In this document: in pieces, positions 7,425-17,753 of the stretch
How positions within the stretch are numbered: the stretch's first letter is position 1
Layout: each line of letters begins with the position of its first letter
NCBI RefSeq assembly: GCF_036880985.1
Contig: NZ_JBAJNO010000009.1
Span: 2,108,001-2,172,000 of the forward strand
Reading direction: 5' to 3'
Source of the DNA: Limibacter armeniacum
GTDB taxonomy: Bacteria; Bacteroidota; Bacteroidia; Cytophagales; Flammeovirgaceae
Length of the DNA: 64,000 nt
Position numbers and translations under genes: made by a program
Notes under the pieces: model-generated
What the model saw: the letters and a program-made list of their open reading frames with translations, nothing else
What the model was told of the DNA's origin: nothing
Database searches by the model: none

Positions 7425-10262
7425 TTATTGTACACCTTCTTCTCCTGCTTCCTCAGGAACAAAGACGATATCGATTACATTAGCTTTCTTAAAGAAACGT
7501 TTGGCTGCTTTCTCGATATCTTTGGTTGTTACATTTTCAATGACTTCATCGTAATATGCTGGCTCCAAGATATTCTCTTGTGTATCATAATACTTTGATA
7601 GCGCCTTCATCCAGTAAGCATTGCTTTCCTGACGGTTTTCCCCATTCTTTTTCATATTCAGGACTACCTTCTCCAGATCAGCTTCGCTTACATTTTTCTG
7701 AATTTCTTTCAGCTCCTTATATACCAGTGACTTCAGGTAATCTGCCTTTTCAGGGTCACAATCAAAGCCGATTTTTAGTACATTTTTCGACTCTGGGAGT
7801 CTCGAAGATGTTGGCTTTACACTAACTCCATATGTACCACTCTCCTTTTCTCTAATGTTTTCTGTAAAACGCAAGTCAAGGATAGACCCTATGATTGCAT
7901 GATAAATAATGTTCTCTCTTGAGTATTTGGTATCAGCAGTCAATTTAAGCATCACTGATGCTTTAGGTGATGCCATCGGTACCTCAATACGATACTCATT
8001 CTTGCCTTTCAGCTCATATTCATCTCTCTTAACCCATGCCTCTTTTTCCTTGTCCAGGTCTTTGATAGCACCAATGTATTTTTCAACAAGTGGCTTCAAA
8101 ACTTCCTTCTTAACGTCACCTACAATAAAGAAAGTAAAGTCACTGGCATCAGAGAAACGCTCTCTGTAGATTCTTTCCAGTTTTTCGAAGGTAATCGCAT
8201 CTAGGTATTCTTTACTGAACTCGTAAACACGTGGGTTGCCATTTCTAAAAATAGCTCTAAGTGTATCCTGCTTGATAGACTTTTCAGTTTCTATCTTAGT
8301 CTCCAAAGCTTCGTAGCTTTTTTCCATTTGCTGGTCAAACTTCTCCTTATCGAAACGCGGCTCCTCAAAACGCATATACACTAACTGAAGCATTGTTTCA
8401 ACATCCTTGGTTGTAGATGAACCATATACCGTCTCAGACAAGCTTGATACAGAAAAACCACTGCTTGCTGTGTTTCCTGTCATCACCTTTTTGTAGTCTG
8501 ATGGGTTGAACTTACCAATGCCGAATGACTTCATGTATCCAGTTACACCGCCAACAGATGGAAGGTCTTCCAATTCGTAAACAGATGAACCACCTTCACT
8601 TGTTGCACTTAGCGCTACCGTGTTTTTCTGGAAATCTGCAAAACGGTAAACCACCTTTGCTCCGTTTGATAAAGTCCACTCTTCTGCGTCAAACGTCTCC
8701 AGTTTCTTCTCGCTTACCACTTTCCCTCCTTTAGGAGTCGTGCTCAACAGTTGGTCATCCTTTGGAGCATTATCTACATAAGGCTCAATTTCTTTGGCTT
8801 CAGCCTTGGCAAGTATTGCTTCAATCTCTTCTAAAGTAGGTAGTTTGGTACCTTCCTTACTTGAGCCAATCACTGTATACACACGGTTAATATCAGTCAG
8901 GTATTTTGATGCCACAGCTGATACTTCTTCTTTAGTAATTGTTGGTACAATTTCCTTTGTAAACTCATAATTGAACTTAGCGTCAGGAATTACCGACCCA
9001 TGCAGGAATACTTGCTTCAGAGAATTACCGTATGAATCTGAATTGATCTTATCACTTTTCAGGTACTTGTTTTCTGAAGAAACCAGTGTATTTGTTTTTA
9101 GACGGCTCAATTCGCCTTCTGTAAACCCATGTCTTTGTACTCTCAACAGTTCTGTATAGATCGCTTCAACTGCTTCTGATATTTCCTCTTCCTTTGCAGA
9201 TGCACTTACTGTAAATGCGCCATAGTTTTTAACCATGCCACTAAGTGTCACTTTTCCTCCAATAAAAGGAGCATCTCCCTTTGCTTTCAGCTCCTTCAGG
9301 CGGCTATTCATCAAAGCATTGAAGAAGCTGTTCACAAAGTTTTCTCTCAAATGAGCCAATGTGTTATTCTCCCCTTCTTTTTTATGACGAACCATCAGCG
9401 TCACATTGACATTCTTCGTTTCCTGTTCCGTTGCCACTGCATACAATGGCTCCTTATTATCAGGAATCTCTATATACACACGCTCTTTAGGATTTTCAAT
9501 CGCAGGAATAGCTGAGAACAATTCAATCACTCGCTTCTCTACTGCATCTACATCAATATCTCCAATTACAGCAACAGCCTGCAAGTCTGTACGGTACCAG
9601 TCATGGTAGAAGTCACGCAAAACCTGAGGATCGAAAGTTCTTACAACATCCATGCTTCCTAGTACATCTCTTCTTGCGTAAATAGCGCCATTGTAACGAG
9701 CTTCCGCCAACTGAGCCTGAATTCTTCTACCAGCGTTTTGTCTTGTTCTCCACTCTTCATGGATTACACCACGCTCTGCATCAATCTCATCAACATCCAA
9801 CGACAACTCATTACACCAGTCGCGCAGAATCATGATACAAGAATCCACAACCATATCATTGGCAGTTGGCACACGGCTAATGTTATATACAGTCTCATTC
9901 AGTGAAGTATAAGCATTTACATCCTTACCAAACTTTACACCATGACGCTCCAGCATGTCAAGCATCGTGTTATTAGGAAAAGTGGTCGTTCCATTAAAAG
10001 CCATATGCTCCAAAAAGTGCGCTAAACCATCTTGCTCATCTTTCTCCAGCACTGCGCCTACATTCTGGTAAATGTAGAAACTAGCCCTTCCTTTAGGCGT
10101 TTCATTGTGTCTGATATAGTATGTTAAGCCATTAGGAAGTACGCCCTTTCTGAACTCCTTATCAAATGGTACTTCCTGTGAAAGGTCAGTGTATTTTTTC
10201 TGCCCAAATGACAACCCCGTCGATACAACCAGAGCCATCGCTATCAAAAAAAATTTTTGCAT
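7425..10262 (-). CDS. M16 family (insulinase/pitrilysin) zinc metallopeptidase, secreted
   Basis: Zinc endopeptidase of the clam-shell type that cuts peptides or small unfolded proteins in the periplasm or outside. A signal peptide (LSFGQ near residue 20) is followed by the inverted zinc motif in GLAHFLEHMAFNGTTTFPNN, with the third ligand Glu in ERGVIHEEWRTR about 75 residues on. The 945-residue length corresponds to two M16 halves (active N-half, inactive C-half) in one chain, as in pitrilysin. It is the last gene of an operon with two thioredoxin-fold proteins, though a 144-base gap separates it from them. Its closest relative in the window seems to be the peptidase at 34291-37125. Substrate unknown; association with SusCD import is inferred from position. 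Confidence 0.93.
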   Translation of the reverse strand: MQKFFLIAMALVVSTGLSFGQKKYTDLSQEVPFDKEFRKGVLPNGLTYYIRHNETPKGRASFYIYQNVGAVLEKDEQDGLAHFLEHMAFNGTTTFPNNTMLDMLERHGVKFGKDVNAYTSLNETVYNISRVPTANDMVVDSCIMILRDWCNELSLDVDEIDAERGVIHEEWRTRQNAGRRIQAQLAEARYNGAIYARRDVLGSMDVVRTFDPQVLRDFYHDWYRTDLQAVAVIGDIDVDAVEKRVIELFSAIPAIENPKERVYIEIPDNKEPLYAVATEQETKNVNVTLMVRHKKEGENNTLAHLRENFVNSFFNALMNSRLKELKAKGDAPFIGGKVTLSGMVKNYGAFTVSASAKEEEISEAVEAIYTELLRVQRHGFTEGELSRLKTNTLVSSENKYLKSDKINSDSYGNSLKQVFLHGSVIPDAKFNYEFTKEIVPTITKEEVSAVASKYLTDINRVYTVIGSSKEGTKLPTLEEIEAILAKAEAKEIEPYVDNAPKDDQLLSTTPKGGKVVSEKKLETFDAEEWTLSNGAKVVYRFADFQKNTVALSATSEGGSSVYELEDLPSVGGVTGYMKSFGIGKFNPSDYKKVMTGNTASSGFSVSSLSETVYGSSTTKDVETMLQLVYMRFEEPRFDKEKFDQQMEKSYEALETKIETEKSIKQDTLRAIFRNGNPRVYEFSKEYLDAITFEKLERIYRERFSDASDFTFFIVGDVKKEVLKPLVEKYIGAIKDLDKEKEAWVKRDEYELKGKNEYRIEVPMASPKASVMLKLTADTKYSRENIIYHAIIGSILDLRFTENIREKESGTYGVSVKPTSSRLPESKNVLKIGFDCDPEKADYLKSLVYKELKEIQKNVSEADLEKVVLNMKKNGENRQESNAYWMKALSKYYDTQENILEPAYYDEVIENVTTKDIEKAAKRFFKKANVIDIVFVPEEAGEEGVQ

Positions 10263-10406
10263 AAGTATTTAAATGGTAACACAAGGGAAGGATAAAGAAA
10301 TAGAACTATTTGAGTACGGCACACATAAATTTAATGAGATCATCTCTCATCCTTACCCCTTGATTTTTAATTTTGATATGAATTTGAATCAACTAGAAAT
10401 ATATTT

Positions 10407-11732
10407 TTACAAGGTTATTTCTTCTCCCTCTTTCATAGCTTCCAACTCAGCCTTGATAGTATCCACTCTTTTATAGTGTTCTTTCACTGCCAGTTCGTAA
10501 GCTTCTGATTTGATTTTCAGCGCTTCTTCCTTATTATCTCCAAACATGTATAGGATATTAGCGTAGTCACTCATTGTCAGATAAGTACCCGGCGTAATAT
10601 AATAGGCTACCTCCATCCATCTCAGCACATCCTCTTTATCCTTTTCAGTGGTAGCAAATTCTGCATAGGCTTTTACCATTCCTGAGATCTGTTGGCTTTT
10701 ACCTACTGAAAAAGGTCTAACACCCATCACATCCTTATCTCCTTGTTGCTGTCTTGTTGTAACATCTATGTAGTTGGCACGCAGCTTTTCAACATCCAAA
10801 GATTTTACAAAGGCATCATTGCCTCCATAAACCATTGCTTTGTACTTTTCACCTAGCTTGGCATTCAAGTAATAATAGGTGTATACTCTATCACGTTGAG
10901 CTTTGCCCACTTTTTGTCCTATACGCACAGCCTCTTCCAGAGCCAACTCCAGATAAGTAGTATCTTTCTTACTGATCGCATACTCTGTTGTCTGATTAAT
11001 AGCCATTTTAGGTAGGTTCAGATATATTTCACGAATATCCTTTCGCACATATTTCTTCCACTCATCTGTACCCATATTGTCCAAATAGATCTGATAAGCT
11101 TCTCCACCTATCACGATTTCCTTATGGTGATCAGCCAAAAGCAGTACCATTTCCTTACTAGATTCTTTATGACTCTTCTGTACACGCAGGTATTGCTCCA
11201 GTATCTCTGAATAACCTGTCATGTTACTAGCTTTCAACTTGTCTAAGTACAATTTCAAGAAGCCCTCATCCTCTTTCTTTTTCTCATACTGTCCAGCCAG
11301 TCTACCTACACTCTGAGGATCCTTAAAGTATTTAACTGCCAACTTCACTTCTTCCAGAAATTTTTCTGTTGGCATAAAACCTGAAAGACGGTAGACGACT
11401 TCTCCTTCGCCATCAATAAACACATAGCCTGGCAAACCATGTATTTCATATTTTTCTTTAATGGCAGGTCCTTCTCCTTTTTCTACATCCACTTTCAAGG
11501 CTACAAGGTTCTCCTTGAAATAGGCTCCTACCTCTGCCTCCTTAAAAACTGTTTTGTCCATTTTTTTACATGGCCCACACCAAACAGCATACCCATCAAT
11601 AAACAGTAGCTTATTCTCCTGCTTTGCTTTTTCCAAAGCTTCCTTAAGAGTACCTTTTTCAAATTCTATTCCTTGTGCCATCAACATGATTGGCAACAGA
11701 AGCATAGAAATAGTGCTATATATCTTTTTCAT
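10407..11732 (-). CDS. Secreted thioredoxin-fold protein with long C-terminal helical domain
   Basis: A signal peptide (LLLPIMLMAQ) is followed by a thioredoxin domain (about residues 20-135) with active site AVWCGPCKKMDKTVF and the cis-Pro region GLPGYVFID. About 300 helical residues follow that look like TPR-type solenoid repeats without a sharp consensus. The CXXC motif implies reduction or isomerisation of disulfides outside the cytoplasm. It lies 25 bases after a paralogue of the same build (11758-13095) and before an M16 peptidase. The whole protein is about four times the length of plain thioredoxin. A role in opening disulfide-bonded imported proteins for the peptidases is inference. 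Confidence 0.88.
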   Translation of the reverse strand: MKKIYSTISMLLLPIMLMAQGIEFEKGTLKEALEKAKQENKLLFIDGYAVWCGPCKKMDKTVFKEAEVGAYFKENLVALKVDVEKGEGPAIKEKYEIHGLPGYVFIDGEGEVVYRLSGFMPTEKFLEEVKLAVKYFKDPQSVGRLAGQYEKKKEDEGFLKLYLDKLKASNMTGYSEILEQYLRVQKSHKESSKEMVLLLADHHKEIVIGGEAYQIYLDNMGTDEWKKYVRKDIREIYLNLPKMAINQTTEYAISKKDTTYLELALEEAVRIGQKVGKAQRDRVYTYYYLNAKLGEKYKAMVYGGNDAFVKSLDVEKLRANYIDVTTRQQQGDKDVMGVRPFSVGKSQQISGMVKAYAEFATTEKDKEDVLRWMEVAYYITPGTYLTMSDYANILYMFGDNKEEALKIKSEAYELAVKEHYKRVDTIKAELEAMKEGEEITL

Positions 11733-11757
11733 TATTTATCGTATTTTCTTAAAATCC

Positions 11758-13095
11758 TTAAGCTTGTTTTTTGATCATTTGCTCTAGCTCATACTCAATC
11801 GTAGGGCGTTTTTTATCTGATGATGGCCATTTTTCTAATGCTGCTTTCTTCATCTCAATTGCCTCATCCATTTTGCCTCTTTTCACTAGGATCTGTGCTT
11901 CCAGATTCAACAATAAATAATGATTGGCACTTAACTCATTACCATATTTGACCCAGCCTTGCAATACCTTATAATCCTTTTTACCCTCTACCATAAATAG
12001 GTATTGCTGTCCTCTTTTACAGATCTCTTTGATGATCGCAATCGCTTCTACTCCTTCTTCATATATTTTCAAGTTTATGGCACCCATAGCAGTAGGGTGT
12101 GCTTCATAACTCGCCTTGTATTTCTCATACGTCTCTTTGTCCGATTTCTGAATCTCTTCAATCGACTTTGCTGAGATAAGGCTTTCGATATGCTCAACTG
12201 CCTTAGCTTTATAGGCTTTGTAATCTTTAGCCAATACAAGATAAGTCAGTTCATGGTCGATTAGGTTCTCCTCTTTTTTCAGATTACTAGGTAACTTTTT
12301 CCAGTTCTCCAAAAACACCCCCATCAGTTCAGCGTCTTTGTCCTCAACGGCTTTATCACGTGTATTTTTAGCCATTATACCCTTCATATAGCGTAGAATT
12401 CTCTCTTCGCTTTTGGTTGCGATGTCCATGTACTCCTCCATATTAGCATCAAGGATTTCCTCTGCTTTCCCAGCTACTAGCAAGTGCTTTCTGTTATTCA
12501 TCAGGAACTCCATCATGTCCACATCGTTCTCCTTGATTTCTGTTTGGACTGCCAGCCACTTCTCAATACCATCAGAAGGGTCTTGTCCGTACTCAATCAT
12601 TTTTTTGAAGTAAACTTTCAGGAAACGCTCATCATTTTGCTTTTCAGGATATAGTGCCTGCAATTTCTCCAAGCTGTACTCGCTGTTTACAGACTCTACT
12701 GCTTTTTTACCCAAAGCAATAAAATCATCAACTCCCATACTTCCTGTATCCTTGTAAACAGCCTTACCATCACCATCTACAAACAACAAAGTTGGATAGC
12801 TGTATACATCATATTTCTTTGCCGCAGCTTTTCCCTCTTTTTCAGCATCCAGCTTGATGCTTACAAACTCTCTATTGTAGAGTTTTCCTACAGACTCAAG
12901 TGGGAAAACTTGTTTCGCTAATATTTTACATGGGCCACACCAAACCGTATAAAAGTCAATAAATACAAGCTTGTTTTCAGCTTTCGCTTTAGCCATCGCA
13001 TCTTCCAATGAAATCTTTTCGAAGTGGATTCCTTGAGCATGCACAGTGCTCTGTATGCATATGAATAGACATATGAATACCAATACTCTCTTCAT
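11758..13095 (-). CDS. Secreted thioredoxin-fold protein, paralogue of the next gene
   Basis: The reading frame extends to 13188, but a signal peptide begins only at the ATG pair at 13093-13098 (MKRVLVFICLFICIQS..., cleavage near VHAQ), so I start at 13095. The thioredoxin domain carries TVWCGPCKILAKQVF and the YSYPTLLFVDGDGK cis-Pro region. About 300 residues of Lys/Glu-rich helices follow. It is first in an operon with the second thioredoxin-fold gene (25 bases) and an M16 peptidase. No TAnnTTTG element was found in the gap before it, so its promoter is either unlike the housekeeping type or lies further upstream. Confidence 0.88.
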   Translation of the reverse strand: MKRVLVFICLFICIQSTVHAQGIHFEKISLEDAMAKAKAENKLVFIDFYTVWCGPCKILAKQVFPLESVGKLYNREFVSIKLDAEKEGKAAAKKYDVYSYPTLLFVDGDGKAVYKDTGSMGVDDFIALGKKAVESVNSEYSLEKLQALYPEKQNDERFLKVYFKKMIEYGQDPSDGIEKWLAVQTEIKENDVDMMEFLMNNRKHLLVAGKAEEILDANMEEYMDIATKSEERILRYMKGIMAKNTRDKAVEDKDAELMGVFLENWKKLPSNLKKEENLIDHELTYLVLAKDYKAYKAKAVEHIESLISAKSIEEIQKSDKETYEKYKASYEAHPTAMGAINLKIYEEGVEAIAIIKEICKRGQQYLFMVEGKKDYKVLQGWVKYGNELSANHYLLLNLEAQILVKRGKMDEAIEMKKAALEKWPSSDKKRPTIEYELEQMIKKQA

Positions 13096-13098
13096 CAT

Positions 13099-13448
13099 AA
13101 AAATTTGTAGTTTAAATAAACTTGACATTAGTAGAAGACCATAAAGCATCCTAAAAATCACTCTTTGAAAGAAGTAATACCTAAGCATCCCAACTTGCTG
13201 ACACCCTTGTTTTATTCATCAGTTTCGAAGAATAAGGTATTACCAAAAGCTTTATTTCTATCCCAATCAGAACGAAAAACAACCAATCCGATAGTTTAGA
13301 ATACCTTTATATGAGATCAAATAATATTCACGAAATGCAATCAAAATCGCCTTTCTAACTTCAAGACGCAGAAAAAGCAAAAGGGAGTGACAAAAAAGAC
13401 TACAATAAATTTCATTGTAGTCTTTTTCTTTTGAAAACTAGCTTAATG
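13099..13448. other. Intergenic gap between two parts of the import locus
   Basis: About 350 bases without a convincing gene. It holds the strong terminator of the upstream SusC-to-M16 operon (13393-13426) and must hold the promoter of the thioredoxin operon, but no housekeeping -7 motif is recognisable on the minus strand. Confidence 0.6.
13393..13426 (-). terminator. Rho-independent terminator after the SusCD/M16 operon
   Basis: The stem AAAAAGACTACAAT and ATTGTAGTCTTTTT is perfect over 14 bp, with a 6-base loop. The T-run within the stem works in both directions. It lies 22 bases beyond the stop codon of the M16 gene at 13449. Confidence 0.88.
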
Positions 13449-16220
13449 CTAGTTGTTTATATTTGGTTTTTTAATCAACAAGAAATAATGATCAAGGTCG
13501 ATCATCTCCTTCATAAATGCTCTGAATTCATCAGCTGAAATACTCTGAATGGTTTCCTTTATTTCCGCTCTCGTTAAGAGTTTTCCGTATTTCAATCCTT
13601 GCTGTAAGTATTCGCCTTCTAATCTTTTAGTATCATAAAAAGACATAAGGTAAAGGCTTTCCATCATCGCCTTGAGTTTCTCCACGTCCTTATCACTGAT
13701 CTCCCCTCTGCTCATTGGTCCCAGCACCTCTTCAACCATAATGTTATGTGCTTTGATAATGTTTTTTTCATCAATCATATAACGGATACTGGTATACTGG
13801 AAATTGGTAGGATAAGTAGTAGTCTCTGAAGTGCTACCCATGGCATATACCAAACCATATTTTTTACGAATGATTTCGAGTAACTTCTCCCATGCGTACT
13901 GCTTCAGCACTTTGTTTACCATATCCTCTTTAAAGCTCAAGGCTTGTGCTGAGGTTTTATTAAACAGATAATCAACAAGACAGATATCCTTTCCCCAAGG
14001 GAAATCTTTCTTAATAATTCCTTTAGGATGAATCACATCATTAGCTACCTGTTCCTCAAAACGTTGAGGTTTTTCACCTTTGATTGTACCAATATATTTA
14101 GAGATCAGCTCATCAATATTCTCCGGAAGATCACCACTTACATAAATAATAGCGTTGCCAATGTTCTTTTTCAGCTGCTCATTATAAGAGAACAGTCTAT
14201 TCATTACTGCTTCATCCAATTTTGCATTCACCTCCTCTGTTTCTATGCCCTGCATCGTAACCATCTCCTTAAAAGGTTCATAAGCATCTACATGGGAAGT
14301 TTTACTAAGTTGTCTGTCCGCTGATTTTAGGAATGCATTTGTTTCTTCTTGTTGTGATGCAGTCAGGTAAAGGTTAAACAGCTGGATCATCTGAACGGCA
14401 CTTTCCGGCTTTCCAGTTAAGGCAAACTCATAGCCATAAGCAGAAACGCTCTCATCATCCTTGACCATCAGTTGTTTCCTCAATGTATAAGCTTCTGAAT
14501 TTGAATAAGTACCGAAACTACCAGTCAGATACTTATACGTCTTTGAAAATAAAGCCCTGTCTTCTTTAGGAATCGTATTCAAACCATCTTTGCCCATCAA
14601 CTTAATCATGGTTGGAGCTATTGGAGAGTTATAAACCACTACGGAAGCTCCATTTTTATACTTAAGCTGATACAAGTTTTCTCCCAATGGTATTCTTTTA
14701 ACAATCGCTGCTGCTTTTCTATCCTCGATATTTACCTCAGCCTGTACTACTTCCACCTGCCTTTTGGCAAACTTGCGAACTGGCTCTACATACTCAAAAG
14801 GAGCAACATCCAAATCATTGATCTTAGCAATTTTTTCTAGGATCAATGCTTCGTCAAAGTTCGGTGTGTAAGCGTCTTGTGTCTCGTCAAAAAGGATTGT
14901 TTTCGGATAAGTCGTAAATGTGGAGAGCAATTCAGTAAAATCCGCTGGTTTCAATGCGTTACCTACCTTTGCCATCAATTCATACGCTGCTTTTGGCGTC
15001 TGTAAAGGCTCTCCCTTCAGGAAAGCATTTTGTAATGCATCAATAGAAACACGCTCCTTTCTATTGATAGCTTCTTCAAATCTGGAAAGTCTCAGGTTGA
15101 CATAAAAATCAATCTCTCTCTGATCAAAACCGCCTTTTCTTGCTTGAGCCACTACCTGACAGAAAGCTTCTAGCATCTCGCTATAGCTCATCTTATCTGC
15201 CTGCAACCTCAGGTTATAGAGATTATTACCCGGTACCAGTGTGCTAGTAGAGATCGTTGTTCTGGATAGTTTCTTCTCTGTATTCTTCAAGCGGTGTTCC
15301 AGAATAGAGCAAAAGATATTATCCACCAACTCTTTTTTGAATGCCGCATAAGTACCCTTTTCACCTTCTCTTTCCTTAAATGCCAACACTAGCGTAGGTT
15401 TGTGGTTTCTTGACAACTCATACTGACCTGATACAACCGTCTGTTTTGTTAGATCGATGTACTTTGTCTCAGGGTCTAGTGGGTGAGCAGCAGGCGCTAC
15501 CTTTCCGTAAATCTTCTTGATATATTTCTTAGCAATTTTCGGATCTACATCACCATAAATAATCAAAGCTAGTTGGTCAGGTGTATAATATTTGTCGTAA
15601 AAATCCTGAACCCCCTTTAATGTCTTGTTCTCAATATCCGCAATGGTGCCTATTCCATTATGCCCTTCTAAAGCTGTATTGATCAAATAAGGAGATGCAT
15701 CACTTGTCTCTCCTCGGTTAATCTCTTCAATGACTACCTTTTTCTCAACCTCAAATGCTTCCTGTTCCATCTGAATATCAAACATCATTTCCTTTAACAG
15801 AAACAAATTTTGACGCAAGTGTTCATTGTTATTAGATGGGATTTGAAACCTGTAGTTTGTAAATGTACTATTAGTTGTCGCATTATAGTCTCCTCCAAAT
15901 CTCAACCCCAATTGGTCAAATGCCTCTTTGCTTTTTTCTCCCGGAAAGCTTTTAGTGCCTTTGAAGATCATATGCTCCAGCAAATGTGCTACTCCACGCT
16001 CCTCATAAGTCTCTACTTGAGAGCCTACATTTGCTACCATTCTTATTCTGACTTTACCTGGCTCTCCTTCCGGTACCAGATAATAAGTAAAGCCATTTTT
16101 TAATTTGCCGGTTGTAATGTCATCACGTAAAGACAAATCCTGCCCAAAAATTGGGCAGGAAATTGTCAATACAGCAATGAGAAATGTTAGTTTACACCAA
16201 AATTCAATTATTCTATTCAT
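13449..16220 (-). CDS. M16 family zinc metallopeptidase in the SusCD operon
   Basis: The frame opens with a TTG at 16235, but the ATG at 16220 gives a better signal peptide (MNRIIEFWCKLTFLIAV..., ending near IFGQ). The zinc motif is in GVAHLLEHMIFKGTKSFPG and the downstream ligand Glu in EKKVVIEEINRG. At about 923 residues it holds both M16 halves. It is more divergent than the two other M16 proteins in this window, which resemble each other. It follows the Ig-like lipoprotein gene with a gap of fewer than 30 bases, so it is the last gene of the SusC-SusD operon. This supports a role in cleaving what the receptor imports; FusC, an M16 protease paired with a TonB receptor for ferredoxin, is the known parallel. 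Confidence 0.92.
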   Translation of the reverse strand: MNRIIEFWCKLTFLIAVLTISCPIFGQDLSLRDDITTGKLKNGFTYYLVPEGEPGKVRIRMVANVGSQVETYEERGVAHLLEHMIFKGTKSFPGEKSKEAFDQLGLRFGGDYNATTNSTFTNYRFQIPSNNNEHLRQNLFLLKEMMFDIQMEQEAFEVEKKVVIEEINRGETSDASPYLINTALEGHNGIGTIADIENKTLKGVQDFYDKYYTPDQLALIIYGDVDPKIAKKYIKKIYGKVAPAAHPLDPETKYIDLTKQTVVSGQYELSRNHKPTLVLAFKEREGEKGTYAAFKKELVDNIFCSILEHRLKNTEKKLSRTTISTSTLVPGNNLYNLRLQADKMSYSEMLEAFCQVVAQARKGGFDQREIDFYVNLRLSRFEEAINRKERVSIDALQNAFLKGEPLQTPKAAYELMAKVGNALKPADFTELLSTFTTYPKTILFDETQDAYTPNFDEALILEKIAKINDLDVAPFEYVEPVRKFAKRQVEVVQAEVNIEDRKAAAIVKRIPLGENLYQLKYKNGASVVVYNSPIAPTMIKLMGKDGLNTIPKEDRALFSKTYKYLTGSFGTYSNSEAYTLRKQLMVKDDESVSAYGYEFALTGKPESAVQMIQLFNLYLTASQQEETNAFLKSADRQLSKTSHVDAYEPFKEMVTMQGIETEEVNAKLDEAVMNRLFSYNEQLKKNIGNAIIYVSGDLPENIDELISKYIGTIKGEKPQRFEEQVANDVIHPKGIIKKDFPWGKDICLVDYLFNKTSAQALSFKEDMVNKVLKQYAWEKLLEIIRKKYGLVYAMGSTSETTTYPTNFQYTSIRYMIDEKNIIKAHNIMVEEVLGPMSRGEISDKDVEKLKAMMESLYLMSFYDTKRLEGEYLQQGLKYGKLLTRAEIKETIQSISADEFRAFMKEMIDLDHYFLLIKKPNINN

Positions 16221-16248
16221 CACTATCTTCTTCAAGAAAACTTAGTTT

Positions 16249-17733
16249 TTAGTCGTAGTAGAAAGTATACGTTTGAGCATCATAATAATCCCTATAATTA
16301 GTATTGGCTTTTATGATCTCTGTGACATTACCATCGTTATCTGTCTTATAAGTATACTTAGGCACATACAAATATGCATAATCTGAGGTTGGAGTTACTG
16401 CTCCTGACATGATATACTTATTCCACAACAGGTCATTATAAATATCTTGTAAAGTCGAAGAAGGCCATACAATTGGAGGGAATCCTTCCATAAAAGTAGG
16501 CATCAATACAGGATCATAATTGAAATGTTGCCTTCTAGAAGAATTAACCATATAACTAGTGCTCTGCCAATACTCTGAGAAAACCTGTTCCCCTAGATTA
16601 AATGGATCGCTATAATTAACTTCACTTACTGTACCTCTACTAATCACAAACGATAGCAGCTTTCCTGTCTCATCATATACAAAACCGTCAGCCTCTATTT
16701 CAGACTCACCTGCAGGCATAGCTTCTCCATCTACATAATCAACATCAAAAGAAGTAATACTATCCAATAAAGCTGTCCCTGCTTGATAATGATAAACAAG
16801 GTAGGAAGCACGATCAAATGTTCCATCTGCTGCAATTGTTCTATATTTCAGTGTATCTACCAATTGCTGGTCATTATAGTAGAACTCACTTCGGTAATTT
16901 TTTCCAATGTTAGAAGCAGTAGTACCCCCCGTAAAAATATAATCCATTACGGTAATATTGTTATACTCGTTGTACTCGAAGCCTAGTTTGATCAATGCTC
17001 CAGAACTGTTCACATACCTCACTTCAGTCGGTTTTTTGACAAAGTCACTTTTACGAACTGCAATCAGAGTATTGGATTCTTGCCCCTTGCTATCTTTTAT
17101 AAAGATATTGATACTGTAATTCACACCGCTCTCCAGATTACCTAAAAATAGCTGTTCTTGTAAAGACATCTCATAAAGTGTCGTATCAGCAGTCGCTTCA
17201 AATACAAACTGATCCTCTCCTTCAAAAGAAACCTTTACTGTTTGAATGCCATTCAATCCTGTAGATACAAGTCCTTTTACGATATAAGCAGGTGCTGCAA
17301 CAGCAATGTTTGTTCCACCAATTAGCTTAATTTCAGGGAAAGACTTTCTTTTCACATCTAACCTAACACCTTGGTTAAAGCTACGGCTATCCTGATCTGT
17401 TACTTTTACAATATAGTTCAGTACTGTATCCTGCTCGAAAGGAGTCAAGTCTATTCTATAGCTAAACTGAAAGTCGGTCTGCCCATTATAGTCATCTAGA
17501 CCTTCTATAGTTGTATAATCCAACGCATTAAGCACTTCAATTTTAGCCACCTTATTAGGTACTTCCATGGCCATGGATATATCATAGTAATCAGCGGTAT
17601 CTCTACGGATTTCTACTCTCTGATCTCCTATTTCAAAACCAGGATCAGGAAATACAGGATCTTGCTGACAAGACTGTAAGAACAGGAGCCCAAAAAGGCT
17701 CAATAGCAATGTATTTATTAGAATTTTCTTCAT
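16249..17733 (-). CDS. Putative surface lipoprotein with Ig-like domains, function unknown
   Basis: A lipoprotein signal is clear (LLFLQSC, Cys22). The protein is beta-rich: the first 240 residues look like two Ig/FN3-like domains (a phrase such as GIQTVKVSFEGEDQFVFEAT is strand-turn-strand). The rest holds YD-like segments, for example YTYKTDNDGNVTEIIK near the end. I do not recognise a named family with certainty. It lies 20 bases after the metallohydrolase-like lipoprotein gene and just before the M16 gene, in the SusCD operon. Such extra lipoproteins in SusCD operons usually sit on the cell surface and bind the imported ligand; applied here this is inference. Confidence 0.75.
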   Translation of the reverse strand: MKKILINTLLLSLFGLLFLQSCQQDPVFPDPGFEIGDQRVEIRRDTADYYDISMAMEVPNKVAKIEVLNALDYTTIEGLDDYNGQTDFQFSYRIDLTPFEQDTVLNYIVKVTDQDSRSFNQGVRLDVKRKSFPEIKLIGGTNIAVAAPAYIVKGLVSTGLNGIQTVKVSFEGEDQFVFEATADTTLYEMSLQEQLFLGNLESGVNYSINIFIKDSKGQESNTLIAVRKSDFVKKPTEVRYVNSSGALIKLGFEYNEYNNITVMDYIFTGGTTASNIGKNYRSEFYYNDQQLVDTLKYRTIAADGTFDRASYLVYHYQAGTALLDSITSFDVDYVDGEAMPAGESEIEADGFVYDETGKLLSFVISRGTVSEVNYSDPFNLGEQVFSEYWQSTSYMVNSSRRQHFNYDPVLMPTFMEGFPPIVWPSSTLQDIYNDLLWNKYIMSGAVTPTSDYAYLYVPKYTYKTDNDGNVTEIIKANTNYRDYYDAQTYTFYYD

Positions 17734-17753
17734 AGTTACTAAAGCTTTGATGA

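Noticed and set aside
10273-10476. Small frame before the M16 gene at 7425-10262
   Set aside because: It runs opposite to the operon and overlaps the thioredoxin-fold gene; no protein features.
13437-13454. ACTAGC/GCTAGT hairpin at the end of the second M16 gene
   Set aside because: It is only six base pairs, overlaps the stop codon and has no T-run; the strong terminator next to it explains the end of transcription.
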